This document shows positions 17,474-26,194 of a stretch of DNA of 64,000 bases, piece by piece. The stretch is from Bradyrhizobium sp. CCGUVB1N3 (GTDB lineage: Bacteria > Pseudomonadota > Alphaproteobacteria > Rhizobiales > Xanthobacteraceae). Location: assembly GCF_024199925.1 (NCBI RefSeq), contig NZ_JANADR010000001.1:9117501-9181500 (forward strand). The letters are read 5' to 3'. Under the pieces are notes generated by a model. That model saw nothing but the letters and a program-made list of their open reading frames with translations. It was not told where the DNA came from and did not search any database. Numbering within the stretch: position 1 is the first letter of the stretch; the number at the start of each line of letters is the position of its first letter. The translations under genes were made by a program, and so were the position numbers.

Positions 17474-17995
17474 ATGGAACCGGGCAACTGGGCGTCGGAG
17501 CATTCCGACGCGCTGCGCGACTATTTTTTCAAGGGAATGTCTTTCGCGGAGATCGGGAAGGAGATTAACGCAAGATTTGGAACGAATTACAGCCGAAACG
17601 CGGTGATCGGGCGGGCCAAGCGGATGGGGCTTGCCGCGTCCGAGCAAATGCCGGCTCCGCCGATCGCGCCGCATCTGCCGAATGGGCTTGTCCCGCAGCG
17701 CTGGCCGAACCCTTCTGGGAAAAGTGAGGCGTCCGAACCGCCGCTCGTGCCGGCCGAGCCGATCAAGCTGCGCTGCGTCGGGATCTGGCCGCGGCTGGTC
17801 CCGCTGCTCGCGCTTGAACCCGGCGACTGCCGTTATCCGTATGGCGGGGACAGGGACGGGGAGCCGATCGCCTTCTGTGGTCATCCCCGGCGCCCGGGCT
17901 CCAGCTATTGCACGCCCCATTTTCACCTGACCTCCGGGCCCGACACTGCGCATACGACCGGCCCGGTCATCCTGCGGCTCGTCGCAGCCGCCTGA
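17474..17995 (+). CDS. gcrA: GcrA-family cell cycle regulator
   Basis: 173 residues. The N-terminus has the GcrA signature: W6, then GMSFAEIGKEINARFGTNYSRNAVIGRAKRMGL, the sigma70-interacting/HTH-like domain that recognises CcrM-methylated promoters. The C-terminal part has a CRYP(Y/I)...FCGHP...SYCTPH cysteine/histidine motif seen in GcrA proteins. Here it is next to an S24 repressor and a DUF6456-like protein, an arrangement found in phage-derived modules, so this is probably an accessory GcrA rather than the cell-cycle master copy. Confidence 0.85.
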   Translation: MEPGNWASEHSDALRDYFFKGMSFAEIGKEINARFGTNYSRNAVIGRAKRMGLAASEQMPAPPIAPHLPNGLVPQRWPNPSGKSEASEPPLVPAEPIKLRCVGIWPRLVPLLALEPGDCRYPYGGDRDGEPIAFCGHPRRPGSSYCTPHFHLTSGPDTAHTTGPVILRLVAAA

Positions 17996-18054
17996 ACCTG
18001 ATCGCCCCATGCTGGGAATCCGATTTCCATCGTCTCGTGTCAAGGAGTATCCAA

Positions 18055-18639
18055 GTGGCTCGTGCCAAACGCAGCAAAACCTATCGCCTGGAAAGCATCT
18101 ACGACCGCAGGTCACGTGACTTGCCGCTCCACGCCGAAGTGGCGGAAGCCGAGGTGGACAATCCCTTAGCCCTTGATCCCGGCGAGAAAATCATCGCGTT
18201 GCGCTCGATTCGCAACGATCCGTTGGGCCGGCTCCATTCTCATCACCAGATCGACGAAGCGCAGTACCGCGGCGGCCGTGCGTTCCAGAACGACTGGGAG
18301 AACGCGGAGCGGGGGCCGCAGGCGGTCGATCCGGGCCGGGAATATGTCGATGGCACCCTTGGCCGGGAGCCCGTCACCGAGAGCCAGCGCCAGGCGGTGC
18401 TGCGGCTGAACCGGATCGAGCGCGAGCTTGGCACCGACGGCGCGGCGCTCGTGCATGATGTCCTGGTGCTCGGACTGACGATGGAGCAGGTTGGGGAACG
18501 CCGCGCCGTGCGCAGCCAGCGCTGGAACGACTATTTCTCCAAGAGGCTGCAGGAATGCCTGGACCGGCTGGCGCAGATCTACGGCTTTGCGTCCGACGGC
18601 GCTGGCGCGACGAGCCCGCCTAGCACTAAAGCGCGATGA
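18055..18639 (+). CDS. DUF6456-like phage-associated protein
   Basis: 194 residues from a GTG at 18055 preceded by AAGGAG. The segment NDPLGRLHSHHQIDEAQYRGGRAFQNDWENAE and the C-terminal LERELG...LVLGLTMEQVGERR...YFSKRLQECLDRLAQIYGF pattern resemble DUF6456 domains found in Rhizobiales prophages and in their chromosomal relatives. Follows gcrA by 59 bases. Function unknown; DNA binding or late-gene control has been suggested for such neighbourhoods. Its stop codon lies inside a strong hairpin. Confidence 0.65.
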   Translation: MARAKRSKTYRLESIYDRRSRDLPLHAEVAEAEVDNPLALDPGEKIIALRSIRNDPLGRLHSHHQIDEAQYRGGRAFQNDWENAERGPQAVDPGREYVDGTLGREPVTESQRQAVLRLNRIERELGTDGAALVHDVLVLGLTMEQVGERRAVRSQRWNDYFSKRLQECLDRLAQIYGFASDGAGATSPPSTKAR

Positions 18640-18658
18640 CATAGTTATCGCGCTTTAG
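18626..18658 (+). terminator. Hairpin overlapping the DUF6456-like stop codon
   Basis: CTAAAGCGCGAT (18626-18637) pairs perfectly with ATCGCGCTTTAG (18647-18658), loop 9. It closes the repressor/gcrA module on the right. Confidence 0.6.
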
Positions 18659-18659
18659 T

Positions 18660-18757
18660 TCATTGACCTCGGCGCAAACGCGTTCCGCGTTTGTCGCGAG
18701 GGAAAATCGCATCACACTTTGCGCTAACGCGGACCTTCGGGTCCGGATCATGCGCTA
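18660..18757. repeat. Intergenic palindromic repeat block
   Basis: Contains CAAACGCG/CGCGTTTG and GGACC-TTCG-GGTCC hairpins followed by GGATCATGCGCTA, a composition related to the palindromic repeat at 1010-1058. No gene. Confidence 0.55.
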
Positions 18758-18759
18758 GC

Positions 18760-19758
18760 TCACGAGAAGCTGGCGCGAACGAAGATCCAGACCAGGGCCG
18801 TTGCCACGGCGGCGCTGATTGCGCCGAAGATCAGCGGCGCGAACGAGCCCTGGCGGCTTTCAGGCTCGAGCACGGCCTGGGAAGGTTGCCGGGGATCGTA
18901 ATGGACCGTCACGGCCTGGCCGGGTGGATATTTGCTGGCTGCGCTTTCGGCGAGCTCGCGAAGCCCGTAGATGCCGGTCCAGCCCCAGTTTGGCTGAACG
19001 CCGACGAAATCCCGATTGCCGACGCGATAGGCGTAGCGGAGATCGACCTGATAGCGGTGGATCTTCTTGACGCGCGTCCGATCGTCGTCGCTGCGATCCT
19101 CGATCATCTCCTCGATCACGCGCGAAGCCGTCACCGTGCCCGGAGCGGTGGGCCAGCGCAGGCTTGCGGTGGCGAGCCGGCGCATCCGGACGAAGGCGAG
19201 AATGGCGGCCACGGCCGCGGCGAAAGCGAGTGCCGGAAGCAGGAAGGCGAACAGAGGTATCCCGTTGGCGGCATAGAGCACCCGGCCGGCGATCGCGTGC
19301 GCGATCAAAACGGCTGCGATGATGCCGAACGTCACGGTGAGGACGACCTGCGCCGAAAGGTTGCCGACCTGCGAGGGATCGAGGACGGCATTGCCGGGGT
19401 CTTTCGGATCGACGTGAACGTCGACCACGGCCCCGACCGGATACTGCCCCGCCTGTCGTGTGGCGAGCGTCCTCGTCGTCATTGCCGTGCCACCGATCCT
19501 CGTCCTGTCGCTCTCGAACTCCCGGCCGCCGACCCGGTAACGATAGCGGATAAGAGGAGTTGCATCGTTCAGGTCATCGGATACGTGCGCCGACGGCGCT
19601 TTCACCTCCGATGCGATGATGACGCCTTCGACGGCTATCCAGCTGGCGGCGGCCTGGAGACGGCCACGCAGGCGAACCAGGTTGAACAGCAGGCCGCCAA
19701 ACATCAACGTGCAGATGCCGGCACCGATTTGGGTCCAGAGCAATTGGGTGCTATCCAA
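18760..19758 (-). CDS. DUF3592-domain membrane protein
   Basis: 332 residues with two DUF3592 units: each has a β-rich segment ending in a YPVG/YPPG...VDVHVDPKDP or VTVHYDPRQPSQAVLEP motif. Hydrophobic helices lie at about residues 5-25, 140-160, 165-190 and near the C-terminus. Probably an inner-membrane protein with periplasmic or cytoplasmic β-domains; no enzymatic role is known for the family. The two units are clearly duplicated from one ancestor. Confidence 0.8.
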   Translation of the reverse strand: MDSTQLLWTQIGAGICTLMFGGLLFNLVRLRGRLQAAASWIAVEGVIIASEVKAPSAHVSDDLNDATPLIRYRYRVGGREFESDRTRIGGTAMTTRTLATRQAGQYPVGAVVDVHVDPKDPGNAVLDPSQVGNLSAQVVLTVTFGIIAAVLIAHAIAGRVLYAANGIPLFAFLLPALAFAAAVAAILAFVRMRRLATASLRWPTAPGTVTASRVIEEMIEDRSDDDRTRVKKIHRYQVDLRYAYRVGNRDFVGVQPNWGWTGIYGLRELAESAASKYPPGQAVTVHYDPRQPSQAVLEPESRQGSFAPLIFGAISAAVATALVWIFVRASFS

Positions 19759-19889
19759 GGTATGCGCTTTCTCGCTTGGGGAGGGAGCAGGGACAGTCCG
19801 GCGTCGCTTCTTGTCGACATGCCCAAGAGCGCGATGCGATTGGATGAATCGTCATCGCGCCGGGTTGTTCTCGAGCGTGATCACGCATC

Positions 19890-20246
19890 TCACGGATGCG
19901 GCATGATCTGGTACGGCGTCGTGTAGGGTTCGACGCGGAGCGAGGCGTTGGCCAGCAATCCGATCTTGGCGGTCGGCGCCTGCTGCATCTCGCCGTTCTG
20001 GCCGCGGTGGACGTTGTATTGCCACACGGTGAGATCGCCCTTCTGTGCCAGCGCATGGGCCACCGCGCTGGCGTCGTTGCCGCCGAGCGCCTGGAGCTCT
20101 TCGGCGTTCAGTCCGATGACGATTTCGTCTTTGACGGTGACGATCTTGAAAAGGTTCATCTTGGTCTCCTGCGCCCATGCGCCGTGTGATGCGAGAGTGA
20201 AAAGCGCAACCGCCCCGCCCTTGATGAGATCGCTGCGAGAAAGCAT
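19890..20246 (-). CDS. Exported hypothetical protein (118 aa)
   Basis: 118 residues with an N-terminal signal sequence (MLSRSDLIKGGAVALFTLAS, cleavage likely after AWA near residue 25). The mature part is mixed (MNLFKIVTVKDEIVIGLNAEEL), with no cysteines. ATG at 20246 is preceded by AAGGAAG; a longer upstream frame lacks a site. Periplasmic, function unknown. Confidence 0.65.
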   Translation of the reverse strand: MLSRSDLIKGGAVALFTLASHGAWAQETKMNLFKIVTVKDEIVIGLNAEELQALGGNDASAVAHALAQKGDLTVWQYNVHRGQNGEMQQAPTAKIGLLANASLRVEPYTTPYQIMPHP

Positions 20247-20448
20247 TCCGTCTTCCTTTGCTGGATGCGCGCCCGAATCGTTAGTCCAGAAGTCAGCCAT
20301 GGCGCCCGTGATCCGCGTGGCCGTATCGCACTGGGCCTTTGGTCGCCCGCTTGCGAATGGCGGTTCATGCCTTTGAAAAATATCGTAAGACGGTGAACCG
20401 CGACGTGGCGCGTCCCGTCCAAGTATGAGACCTAAGCGGGACCTTTAG

Positions 20449-20913
20449 ATGAAATTTGCCGGCGTCGTTTGCCTTCTGGCTTCTCTGGCTGCGGCCGGCG
20501 CTGCTCACGCGGCCGATCTCTCCTACGTCGGAACCTGGAAATTCACGAGCGCGGTGGTGGCGCCTTGGGCAGATCCGCAACACAAGCCCGACAGCGCAGA
20601 GCAGGCGCGGCTGATGGGCAAGGTAGTCGTCGTCAAGGCCAAGGAAATCTCCGGACCACCCCCCTTTGCCTGCGCCAAGCCGCAATACAAGCTCACCGAC
20701 TACGGCGCCGACATGATCTTCCAGGGCGCTTTCGACGAGATGCAGCACTCCAGCAAGAAGGCCGATCCGAAGGCGCTCGCCGTCTCGCTCGGCTTCACCA
20801 GCGACAAGATCAAGACGCTTGAAACGGGCTGCGAGATCGATTTCCACTTCGTGGACGATGCGACCATCGAGGCGGGCCTCAACGATTACGTCTACACGCT
20901 GAAAAAGCAGTAG
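20449..20913 (+). CDS. Exported hypothetical protein (154 aa)
   Basis: 154 residues with a classic Sec signal (MKFAGVVCLLASLAAAGAAHA, cleaved near residue 21-22). The mature protein is β-rich with two cysteines (FACAKPQ and ETGCEIDF) that may form a disulphide. Starts soon after a CCTTTAG stretch with modest ribosome binding. No recognised family; periplasmic. Confidence 0.7.
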   Translation: MKFAGVVCLLASLAAAGAAHAADLSYVGTWKFTSAVVAPWADPQHKPDSAEQARLMGKVVVVKAKEISGPPPFACAKPQYKLTDYGADMIFQGAFDEMQHSSKKADPKALAVSLGFTSDKIKTLETGCEIDFHFVDDATIEAGLNDYVYTLKKQ

Positions 20914-21366
20914 CCCGATCGGTTCGCGGCCCCGGCGTCGACTCCGCGCCTTGCCGGTCCCGAACCGGGGCGCCAGCCTTCAAATCGCAATAATATGTGC
21001 GCATCGTGCCCCCCGTTCCCCGTTCATAATCGGAAACAAAATACGCCGCGTTGTCGCATTGACGTAGATCAAGTCAAAGTGCAGCTATGACCTGCTGAAT
21101 CCTGTCGCGGGGGGGTAGACCGGGTCTGTCATCCGGAATTTGCCGAGGTGCGATGACGACGAAGCAACCCTCTCCCAGCAGTTTGGCTTGCCGGATGGGT
21201 TGTTCCTTGTCATAGTTGCAACCTCATCGGGTTCGCCCGATCCGTTGCGGGCATGTGGTTTGGCGGTTCGCCCGCGGTCGCCCGGCCGAGAGCCGTTCAT
21301 GTCCGAGGTCCGGTTCTCGAATGACGTCTGCCCTCTCACGAAGGTCGTTCCTTTCATAGGTGCGAG
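20914..21366. other. Intergenic region with FixK box
   Basis: 453 bases. Besides the FixK/FNR-type box at 21059-21072 it shows no gene I would support. The distance from the box to the next start is about 290 bases, so a long leader or an unannotated RNA is possible. Confidence 0.45.
21059..21072 (+). promoter_or_regulatory. FixK/FNR-type binding site
   Basis: TTGACGTAGATCAA matches the TTGA-N6-TCAA consensus of FixK2/FNR boxes exactly. It lies upstream of the small 60-aa gene and the phasin gene. Inference: oxygen-limited induction of this short operon. Confidence 0.55.
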
Positions 21367-21549
21367 ATGAAAAACCTCAATTTCGCGACTGAACTGCACC
21401 TGAAGCTGGGGGCGCCTGCGAGTCAAACCGTCGAGAGCCTGCGACTGCTGCGTGCATTTCTCAAGCTCGCGCCGCGGCAGCGTTTCGAGGTCATCAAGCT
21501 GGTCGAAGACCTCAGCACCGAAGAGATTCCCGAACACCCGCTTTCTTGA
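21367..21549 (+). CDS. Small hypothetical protein (60 aa)
   Basis: 60 residues: MKNLNFATELHLKLGAPASQ followed by a leucine-rich helical segment (LRLLRAFLKLAPRQRFEVIKLVEDL). Similar short proteins seem familiar from Bradyrhizobium. Follows a FixK box at distance and precedes the phasin gene by 130 bases. Function unknown. Confidence 0.55.
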   Translation: MKNLNFATELHLKLGAPASQTVESLRLLRAFLKLAPRQRFEVIKLVEDLSTEEIPEHPLS

Positions 21550-21679
21550 GACGGGGCATCGCCCGTCGACGTCCCAACCAGAACCGGCCGCCCCCAGGGA
21601 TCCCTGATGCCAGCCGAGCCGCTGGAATGCGATCCAATAAGTGTGATAAATCAGTCAGGGACAAGGGGAGGACGGCGAC

Positions 21680-22021
21680 ATGATCGAACCGAAGCTCGAA
21701 GTTCCGGCCGAATTGCGCGATCTGGCCGAGAAGACCATCGATCAGGCGGAGAAAGCCTTCGGCCTGTTTTTCGATGCTGCCACCAAGTCGATGTCATCAG
21801 TGCCTGGAACCGGCACAGAGGTTTCCAAGCAGGCGCTTGCTTTCACCGAACAGAACATGAAGGCTGCGTTCGAGCACGCGCGCAAGCTGGTTCACGCAAC
21901 CGATCTTCAGGAAGCGATGCGGATCCAGTCCGAATTCCTGAGAAGCCAATTCACCAACGCCGGTGAGCATATGCGACAGATCACCGGCAACCTGATGCAA
22001 CCCGGCAAAGGCAAGTCCTGA
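21680..22021 (+). CDS. Phasin-family protein
   Basis: 113 residues, entirely helical and amphipathic: LRDLAEKTIDQAEKAFGLFFDAATKSM, then TEQNMKAAFEHARKLVHATDLQEAMRIQSEFLRSQFTNAGEHM. This matches the Phasin_2 pattern of proteins that coat polyhydroxyalkanoate granules. ATG at 21680 lies behind AGGACGGCGAC. A terminator follows at 22151. The upstream FixK-type box would link granule protein synthesis to low oxygen, as expected for symbiotic or microaerobic life (inference). Confidence 0.85.
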   Translation: MIEPKLEVPAELRDLAEKTIDQAEKAFGLFFDAATKSMSSVPGTGTEVSKQALAFTEQNMKAAFEHARKLVHATDLQEAMRIQSEFLRSQFTNAGEHMRQITGNLMQPGKGKS

Positions 22022-22150
22022 GCCGCGGGCGGTGCGCGTGCTTACAAATTGATCTTGCGTGAGAGCGTCGCGCGGAATTCAATTGCGGGGCAGGTCCATG
22101 ATGGCCCACCGGATGAACATACCATCCGCCGTCCGTCGTCCTTTCTGCTG

Positions 22151-22177
22151 ATCCCTGTCGGCTCAACCGGCAGGGAT
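22151..22177 (+). terminator. Terminator after the phasin gene
   Basis: ATCCCTGtCGG and CCGgCAGGGAT form a stem with one mismatch and a 5-base loop, followed by TTTG. Confidence 0.5.
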
Positions 22178-22203
22178 TTGCATTCGACGCCAGCGTCAGC
22201 GCG

Positions 22204-22521
22204 CTACTTGCGTAGCGAGCCGATATAGGCGGCGATGTCGCCGGCCTCGATCCGGCTCAAGGGGAAGTTTGGCATCTTCGGATGCGGATCGAGCAGGAAG
22301 AAGGCCAGCTTCTCCGGCGTGAAGTCAGGCCTGCGTGCGATTGCCGCAAAGGCGGGGAGGTCGGCGTTCGCCTGTTTCTGTTCGCTCGTCACGACATGGC
22401 AGCTCGCGCACCAGCGCTTTGCAAGATCGGCCCCGTGATCGGGATCGGCGGCGAAAGCCGGCGATCCGGACAGGCCGGTTGCGACGATCAGAGTTGAAAG
22501 CCGTCTGACAGCCGCGCGCAT
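22204..22521 (-). CDS. Small c-type cytochrome
   Basis: 105 residues with a signal peptide (STLIVATGLSGSPAFA) and a single haem-binding CASCH motif at about residues 38-42; the distal methionine is probably in KMPNFPLSR. Class I monohaem periplasmic cytochrome c. ATG at 22521 follows AAGGACG. No oxidase genes nearby, so the electron partner is unknown. Confidence 0.85.
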   Translation of the reverse strand: MRAAVRRLSTLIVATGLSGSPAFAADPDHGADLAKRWCASCHVVTSEQKQANADLPAFAAIARRPDFTPEKLAFFLLDPHPKMPNFPLSRIEAGDIAAYIGSLRK

Positions 22522-22816
22522 GGGGCGTCCTTGAACCATTTGTCCGGTGTCCGTGCTCAACCGCAGCACGATCCAGGGAATTGGGAGAGGTCGATGCGGG
22601 CGACGATCGACCGAACCAGCCTGCAGGTGGAGCGATAGATGCGGCGAAGGAAGGTCGGCGTAGCCGCGGCGGGCAGCCTTAGACTTTGTATGGAGTGCGA
22701 CATCTGGGCTTCCCCGACGCTCGAGGTTTGCCTTGTCGCGCATTCGGCGCTGTACCGCCTTGATCTGGCGCAAGCCGGCTTGGCCGGAGCGTGACCCACA
22801 TCACCCGATGGCTGGA

Positions 22817-23197
22817 CTATCCGAACAGCCAGGACATCGGATTGGCGATCGGTTTGTGCTCGATGAGCAACAAGCTGCCCTTGACGATGCGGACCATCGT
22901 CCAGATGAACCACCAGGCAAAAATCGGAAAGCCGATCAGCACCATGCACAACGGAATGGCGACCGTAAGATACGCCAGTCCGATCCAGAAGGTCCTGATC
23001 TGAAACCGGTAGTGCGAGCGCGGCACGGGGGCCGCATCGTCGACCTTCATATGCGCGATGATGACGCCGATCAGCGCGGAAATCCCGGTAAAATAACCCA
23101 CGCCGTAAAGTCCGTAGACAACGACGGCGAGGCTGTCGTCCGAGACGACGGGGCGCTGGTTTTCGTAAGGGAGTGTTATGGCCGCCTCCGTTGCCAC
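22817..23197 (-). CDS. DUF4870-like inner-membrane protein
   Basis: 126 residues with three hydrophobic segments (VVVYGLYGVGYFTGISALIGVIIAH, FWIGLAYLTVAIPLCMVLIGF, FAWWFIWTMVRIVKGSLLL) and the ending PIANPMSWLFG. The topology and the RSHYRFQIRTFWIG segment match DUF4870/COG3671 proteins. The start is a GTG at 23197 with a weak ribosome site. Function unknown. Confidence 0.7.
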   Translation of the reverse strand: MATEAAITLPYENQRPVVSDDSLAVVVYGLYGVGYFTGISALIGVIIAHMKVDDAAPVPRSHYRFQIRTFWIGLAYLTVAIPLCMVLIGFPIFAWWFIWTMVRIVKGSLLLIEHKPIANPMSWLFG

Positions 23198-23313
23198 GGG
23201 GATCGAACTCTGGGAACGCCGATTAGGTCGTTCCAGCCATGTTCCCGGTTCAACAGACCATGGTTATTGGATGAAAAGCGGACCTCAGTCGGGTCCTCGA
23301 TTGGCGGGTGGGC

Positions 23314-24144
23314 CTAGTAGTCGCCGGGGTTCATGATCATCGGGCTCGTCGTATCAGCCGGCGCGAGCTCGCTGCTGGAGCTGCTGCGCAGGAACTGATC
23401 CAGCGTGGCCTGGATCTTCTCCTTCACCGAATCCGGGCCCCGGTCGCTCAGCTCGGTGTGCTGGGCGCCTGTATTGATGATGTCGATGCCGCGCAATTTC
23501 GCCTGCTCGGGCGTTGGCAGGACGCCGGGATCGGTGACGAACTTCGGGTCCTTCGAGCGGAATGACAGGATCTTCAGGTGATCGCTGAGCACGAAGGGCA
23601 CCCGCAGATTGTCGAGCGTGATCACCTTCGACACCAGCTCGGGATGCTGATGGGCGACATACATGGAGACGTCGCCGCCGTTGGAATGACCGACCAGGGT
23701 AATGTGATCGTATTCCGCGTTCTCCTGCTGCTTCTTCAATTCGTTCAGGACGAACAGGATGTTGGCCTCGCAGCGCATGTAAACGTCCTTTCGGCCGACA
23801 TAAGGCTGGCCGACCTTGGTCATCAGGGGCGGATCGCTCGGCAGATCCTGCTGGATGCTGGCCACGAGATATCCGCGCGCGGCGAGCACGTTGGCGAGGA
23901 ACGAATACTCGGTGGCCTTGACCGTGTTGCCGTTGCTGATGACGGCGAGCGGAAGCTTCCAGAGGCCGAGATTGGCCTTGGTTTCGTAATCGCGGCGCAC
24001 CGCGATGTCGACCGAGACCGGCCGCTGGCGTGCGGCGTCGAACAGATTGAGCGTCTCGTGGCGGATCGCGAACTTGCTCATGGTGAAGTATTCGCCCGTA
24101 GCAAGGACGCAAAGGAACGCCAAAATCGCAAAAGCCCTCTTCAT
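23314..24144 (-). CDS. Membrane-anchored or exported alpha/beta hydrolase
   Basis: 276 residues. An N-terminal hydrophobic helix (MKRAFAILAFLCVLATGEYF) suggests export or anchoring. The nucleophile elbow is GHSNGG with the serine in ITLVGHSNGGDVSMYVAHQHPE; a candidate catalytic histidine is in NTGAQHTELSD. An oxyanion-like ISNGN lies near residue 70. Substrate unknown. ATG at 24144 chosen as the start of the hydrophobic signal. Confidence 0.8.
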   Translation of the reverse strand: MKRAFAILAFLCVLATGEYFTMSKFAIRHETLNLFDAARQRPVSVDIAVRRDYETKANLGLWKLPLAVISNGNTVKATEYSFLANVLAARGYLVASIQQDLPSDPPLMTKVGQPYVGRKDVYMRCEANILFVLNELKKQQENAEYDHITLVGHSNGGDVSMYVAHQHPELVSKVITLDNLRVPFVLSDHLKILSFRSKDPKFVTDPGVLPTPEQAKLRGIDIINTGAQHTELSDRGPDSVKEKIQATLDQFLRSSSSSELAPADTTSPMIMNPGDY

Positions 24145-24266
24145 CGTTTCATCCCGATCACTTTTCACAGAGGTAGTGATGGGGAACTCGCGGATCGAGC
24201 GATTGTGAGAGCGAGGCGGGATTAAATTTAGGCAAGCTTGCTGCGATCGCACAGCAAACAGCAGAA

Positions 24267-26063
24267 CTAGAGGCAATTGGCCTTGCCCCGCTCCGGGCAG
24301 AGCCTGAAGGCGTTCGATAGCGTGAACAGGAATCGCGCATTCCGCCGTTCATTGTCCGGCGCGCGGTAGCTGAGCGGAACAGCGACGGCGAGATCAGCCC
24401 GCAAATCGTCCGACAGGAACAGGCGTATGCCGGCGCCGGCGGACGTCAGCGACAACCCCTCGCTCAGCCGATAGCCGTCGTTCCACACCGCGCCGGCATC
24501 GGCAAACCCGTAGATCTGGTAGCCGGTCCAGTAGCGGAAATTGACCGTCTGGTCGAAGCGAAGCTCGAACGATCCGGCAAGCCCGTTGTCGCCGCTGATT
24601 TCGGCGGCGCCATAGCCGCGGCCGAAGGCGGCGCCGCCGAGATAGAATTGTTGCGACGTGAACAGCGGCCGGGATGCGGTCTGGCTCGCGCCTGAAAGCT
24701 TGATCGACCACGCGTCGGTGAGAGTCTGGTAGCGCGTGAACCAGGCGTTCAACACCGAGAAGTTCGCCGAGGCGCCGTCGCGCGACAGAAGGTCGTCGGT
24801 CCAGTGCGAGGCGCCGAAAATGTCGAGCCCCTGGCGATAGGTCAGCGTCAGATGGTTGGTGCCGCCGAAGCGGTCCTGCAGCCGGTAATCCGAGGTCAGG
24901 CTCGCCGTTCTGATATGATCATTGTACGATGGCCCGAACATATCGTGTTCCGATACGTTGCTGAAGGTAAAGGCCGAGGTGAGCGTGAGCGAAGATGCTT
25001 GCGACTGAAGCGGGGCGATGCTTGCCCGTAGCTCGAAGGCTTCCGTCGTCGTGATGTCGCTGTCGAGGCGACGGGCATCGCCCGGCCGCACCGCGCTGTA
25101 CAGGATCGCGGCACCGAGCCGCACGCCGTCGACACCAACCGGCGCGTCATAGGACAATCGTCCGAAGCCAAGCTGACGCGGATCGTTTGCAATCGTCGAC
25201 AGGTTGACCGCCAGCGTGTCGCCGGGCACGAGGTAGGAGTTGAAGGCACCGGTCGCATAGGTCTGCCACGGTCCGACCGACGATGATCCAAGATTGTCCA
25301 GGCCGAACGAGGTGAAGATGTGCCAGGTCTTCAGGAAGACGGTGAGGCGGAAACGGCCGCTCGCGGTGCCGATTTCCTCGAGCGCAGTATCGGCGATCCG
25401 CACGCCCGGCCATCCGTTGATCAGATAAAGCTGGCGTTCGAGCGTGGCGAGGCGCGAGGGATGTTCGGCGAGGACCGGACCCAGCATCGGACGGATGCCG
25501 AACTGCTCGGCGCCATCGCCTTTCAAGTCGGCCTCGACGATGGAGCCTTCGATCACCTGAATCCGGACGCGTCCATCGTGGATGTCCTGCGGCGGGATGA
25601 TAGCCCGGCTCAGATGGAAACCGGCGGAGCGATAGAGATCGCTGATGGCGCTGGCGATCACCGCGAGGTCCGCCTGCGAGACCCGCTTTCCAAGATACGG
25701 TTGCCAGGTGCTGGTGATGCGATCACGCGGAATGCCGTTCGCACCAGTGATGCTGACGTCGCGAAGCACGAATTGCGGCCGAGCATCGGCGCCGACGTCG
25801 GGCCGGCCGAGACTCGGTAGTCTTACGGGGGGGCGGCTGCGGGAGTTCTGATCGGATTGTGTGTCGAAATATTTTTCGGTCTGTCGCGGATCGAAGCCCG
25901 GTTGGTTCGCTTGCTGCGCGAGACCTTGCGGAATTGCCGCAAGAGTGGGCACAAGCAGGCCCATTACGGTAGCAAAATGGCTCCACGGGCGGCTGCATCG
26001 GGACCGCCCTCCGTAGTTCAACTGAGTCGCTCCACGGGTTCGGTAAGAGATCGTTAGGCGCAT
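24267..26063 (-). CDS. TpsB outer-membrane transporter (ShlB/FhaC/HecB family)
   Basis: 598 residues. After a signal region (residues about 30-50) come a POTRA_2 domain (FVLRDVSITGANGIPRDRITSTWQPYLGKRVSQADL, then IIPPQDIHDGRVRIQVIEG) and a 16-strand β-barrel with the FGRGY motif (GAAFGRGYGAAEI), comparable to VRGY/Y of FhaC extracellular loop 6. The C-terminus ends ...FTLSNAFRLCPERGKANCL, unusual because FhaC proteins normally end in an aromatic residue. It exports a TpsA partner, but none is adjacent; the divergent FecR-domain protein at 26195 is the nearest candidate. An alternative start at the signal peptide is possible. Confidence 0.85.
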   Translation of the reverse strand: MRLTISYRTRGATQLNYGGRSRCSRPWSHFATVMGLLVPTLAAIPQGLAQQANQPGFDPRQTEKYFDTQSDQNSRSRPPVRLPSLGRPDVGADARPQFVLRDVSITGANGIPRDRITSTWQPYLGKRVSQADLAVIASAISDLYRSAGFHLSRAIIPPQDIHDGRVRIQVIEGSIVEADLKGDGAEQFGIRPMLGPVLAEHPSRLATLERQLYLINGWPGVRIADTALEEIGTASGRFRLTVFLKTWHIFTSFGLDNLGSSSVGPWQTYATGAFNSYLVPGDTLAVNLSTIANDPRQLGFGRLSYDAPVGVDGVRLGAAILYSAVRPGDARRLDSDITTTEAFELRASIAPLQSQASSLTLTSAFTFSNVSEHDMFGPSYNDHIRTASLTSDYRLQDRFGGTNHLTLTYRQGLDIFGASHWTDDLLSRDGASANFSVLNAWFTRYQTLTDAWSIKLSGASQTASRPLFTSQQFYLGGAAFGRGYGAAEISGDNGLAGSFELRFDQTVNFRYWTGYQIYGFADAGAVWNDGYRLSEGLSLTSAGAGIRLFLSDDLRADLAVAVPLSYRAPDNERRNARFLFTLSNAFRLCPERGKANCL

Positions 26064-26194
26064 GATTTTTCATAGTTTTTTATGGTCAACGATTGGTTAA
26101 CGGGGCCATGGAACTTGCCGGGACTCCGGCTAATCCAATCTTGAGACATCGCCGATAAATCTCAGGTCAGCTGTTCGCGGACTGAGGACTCATC

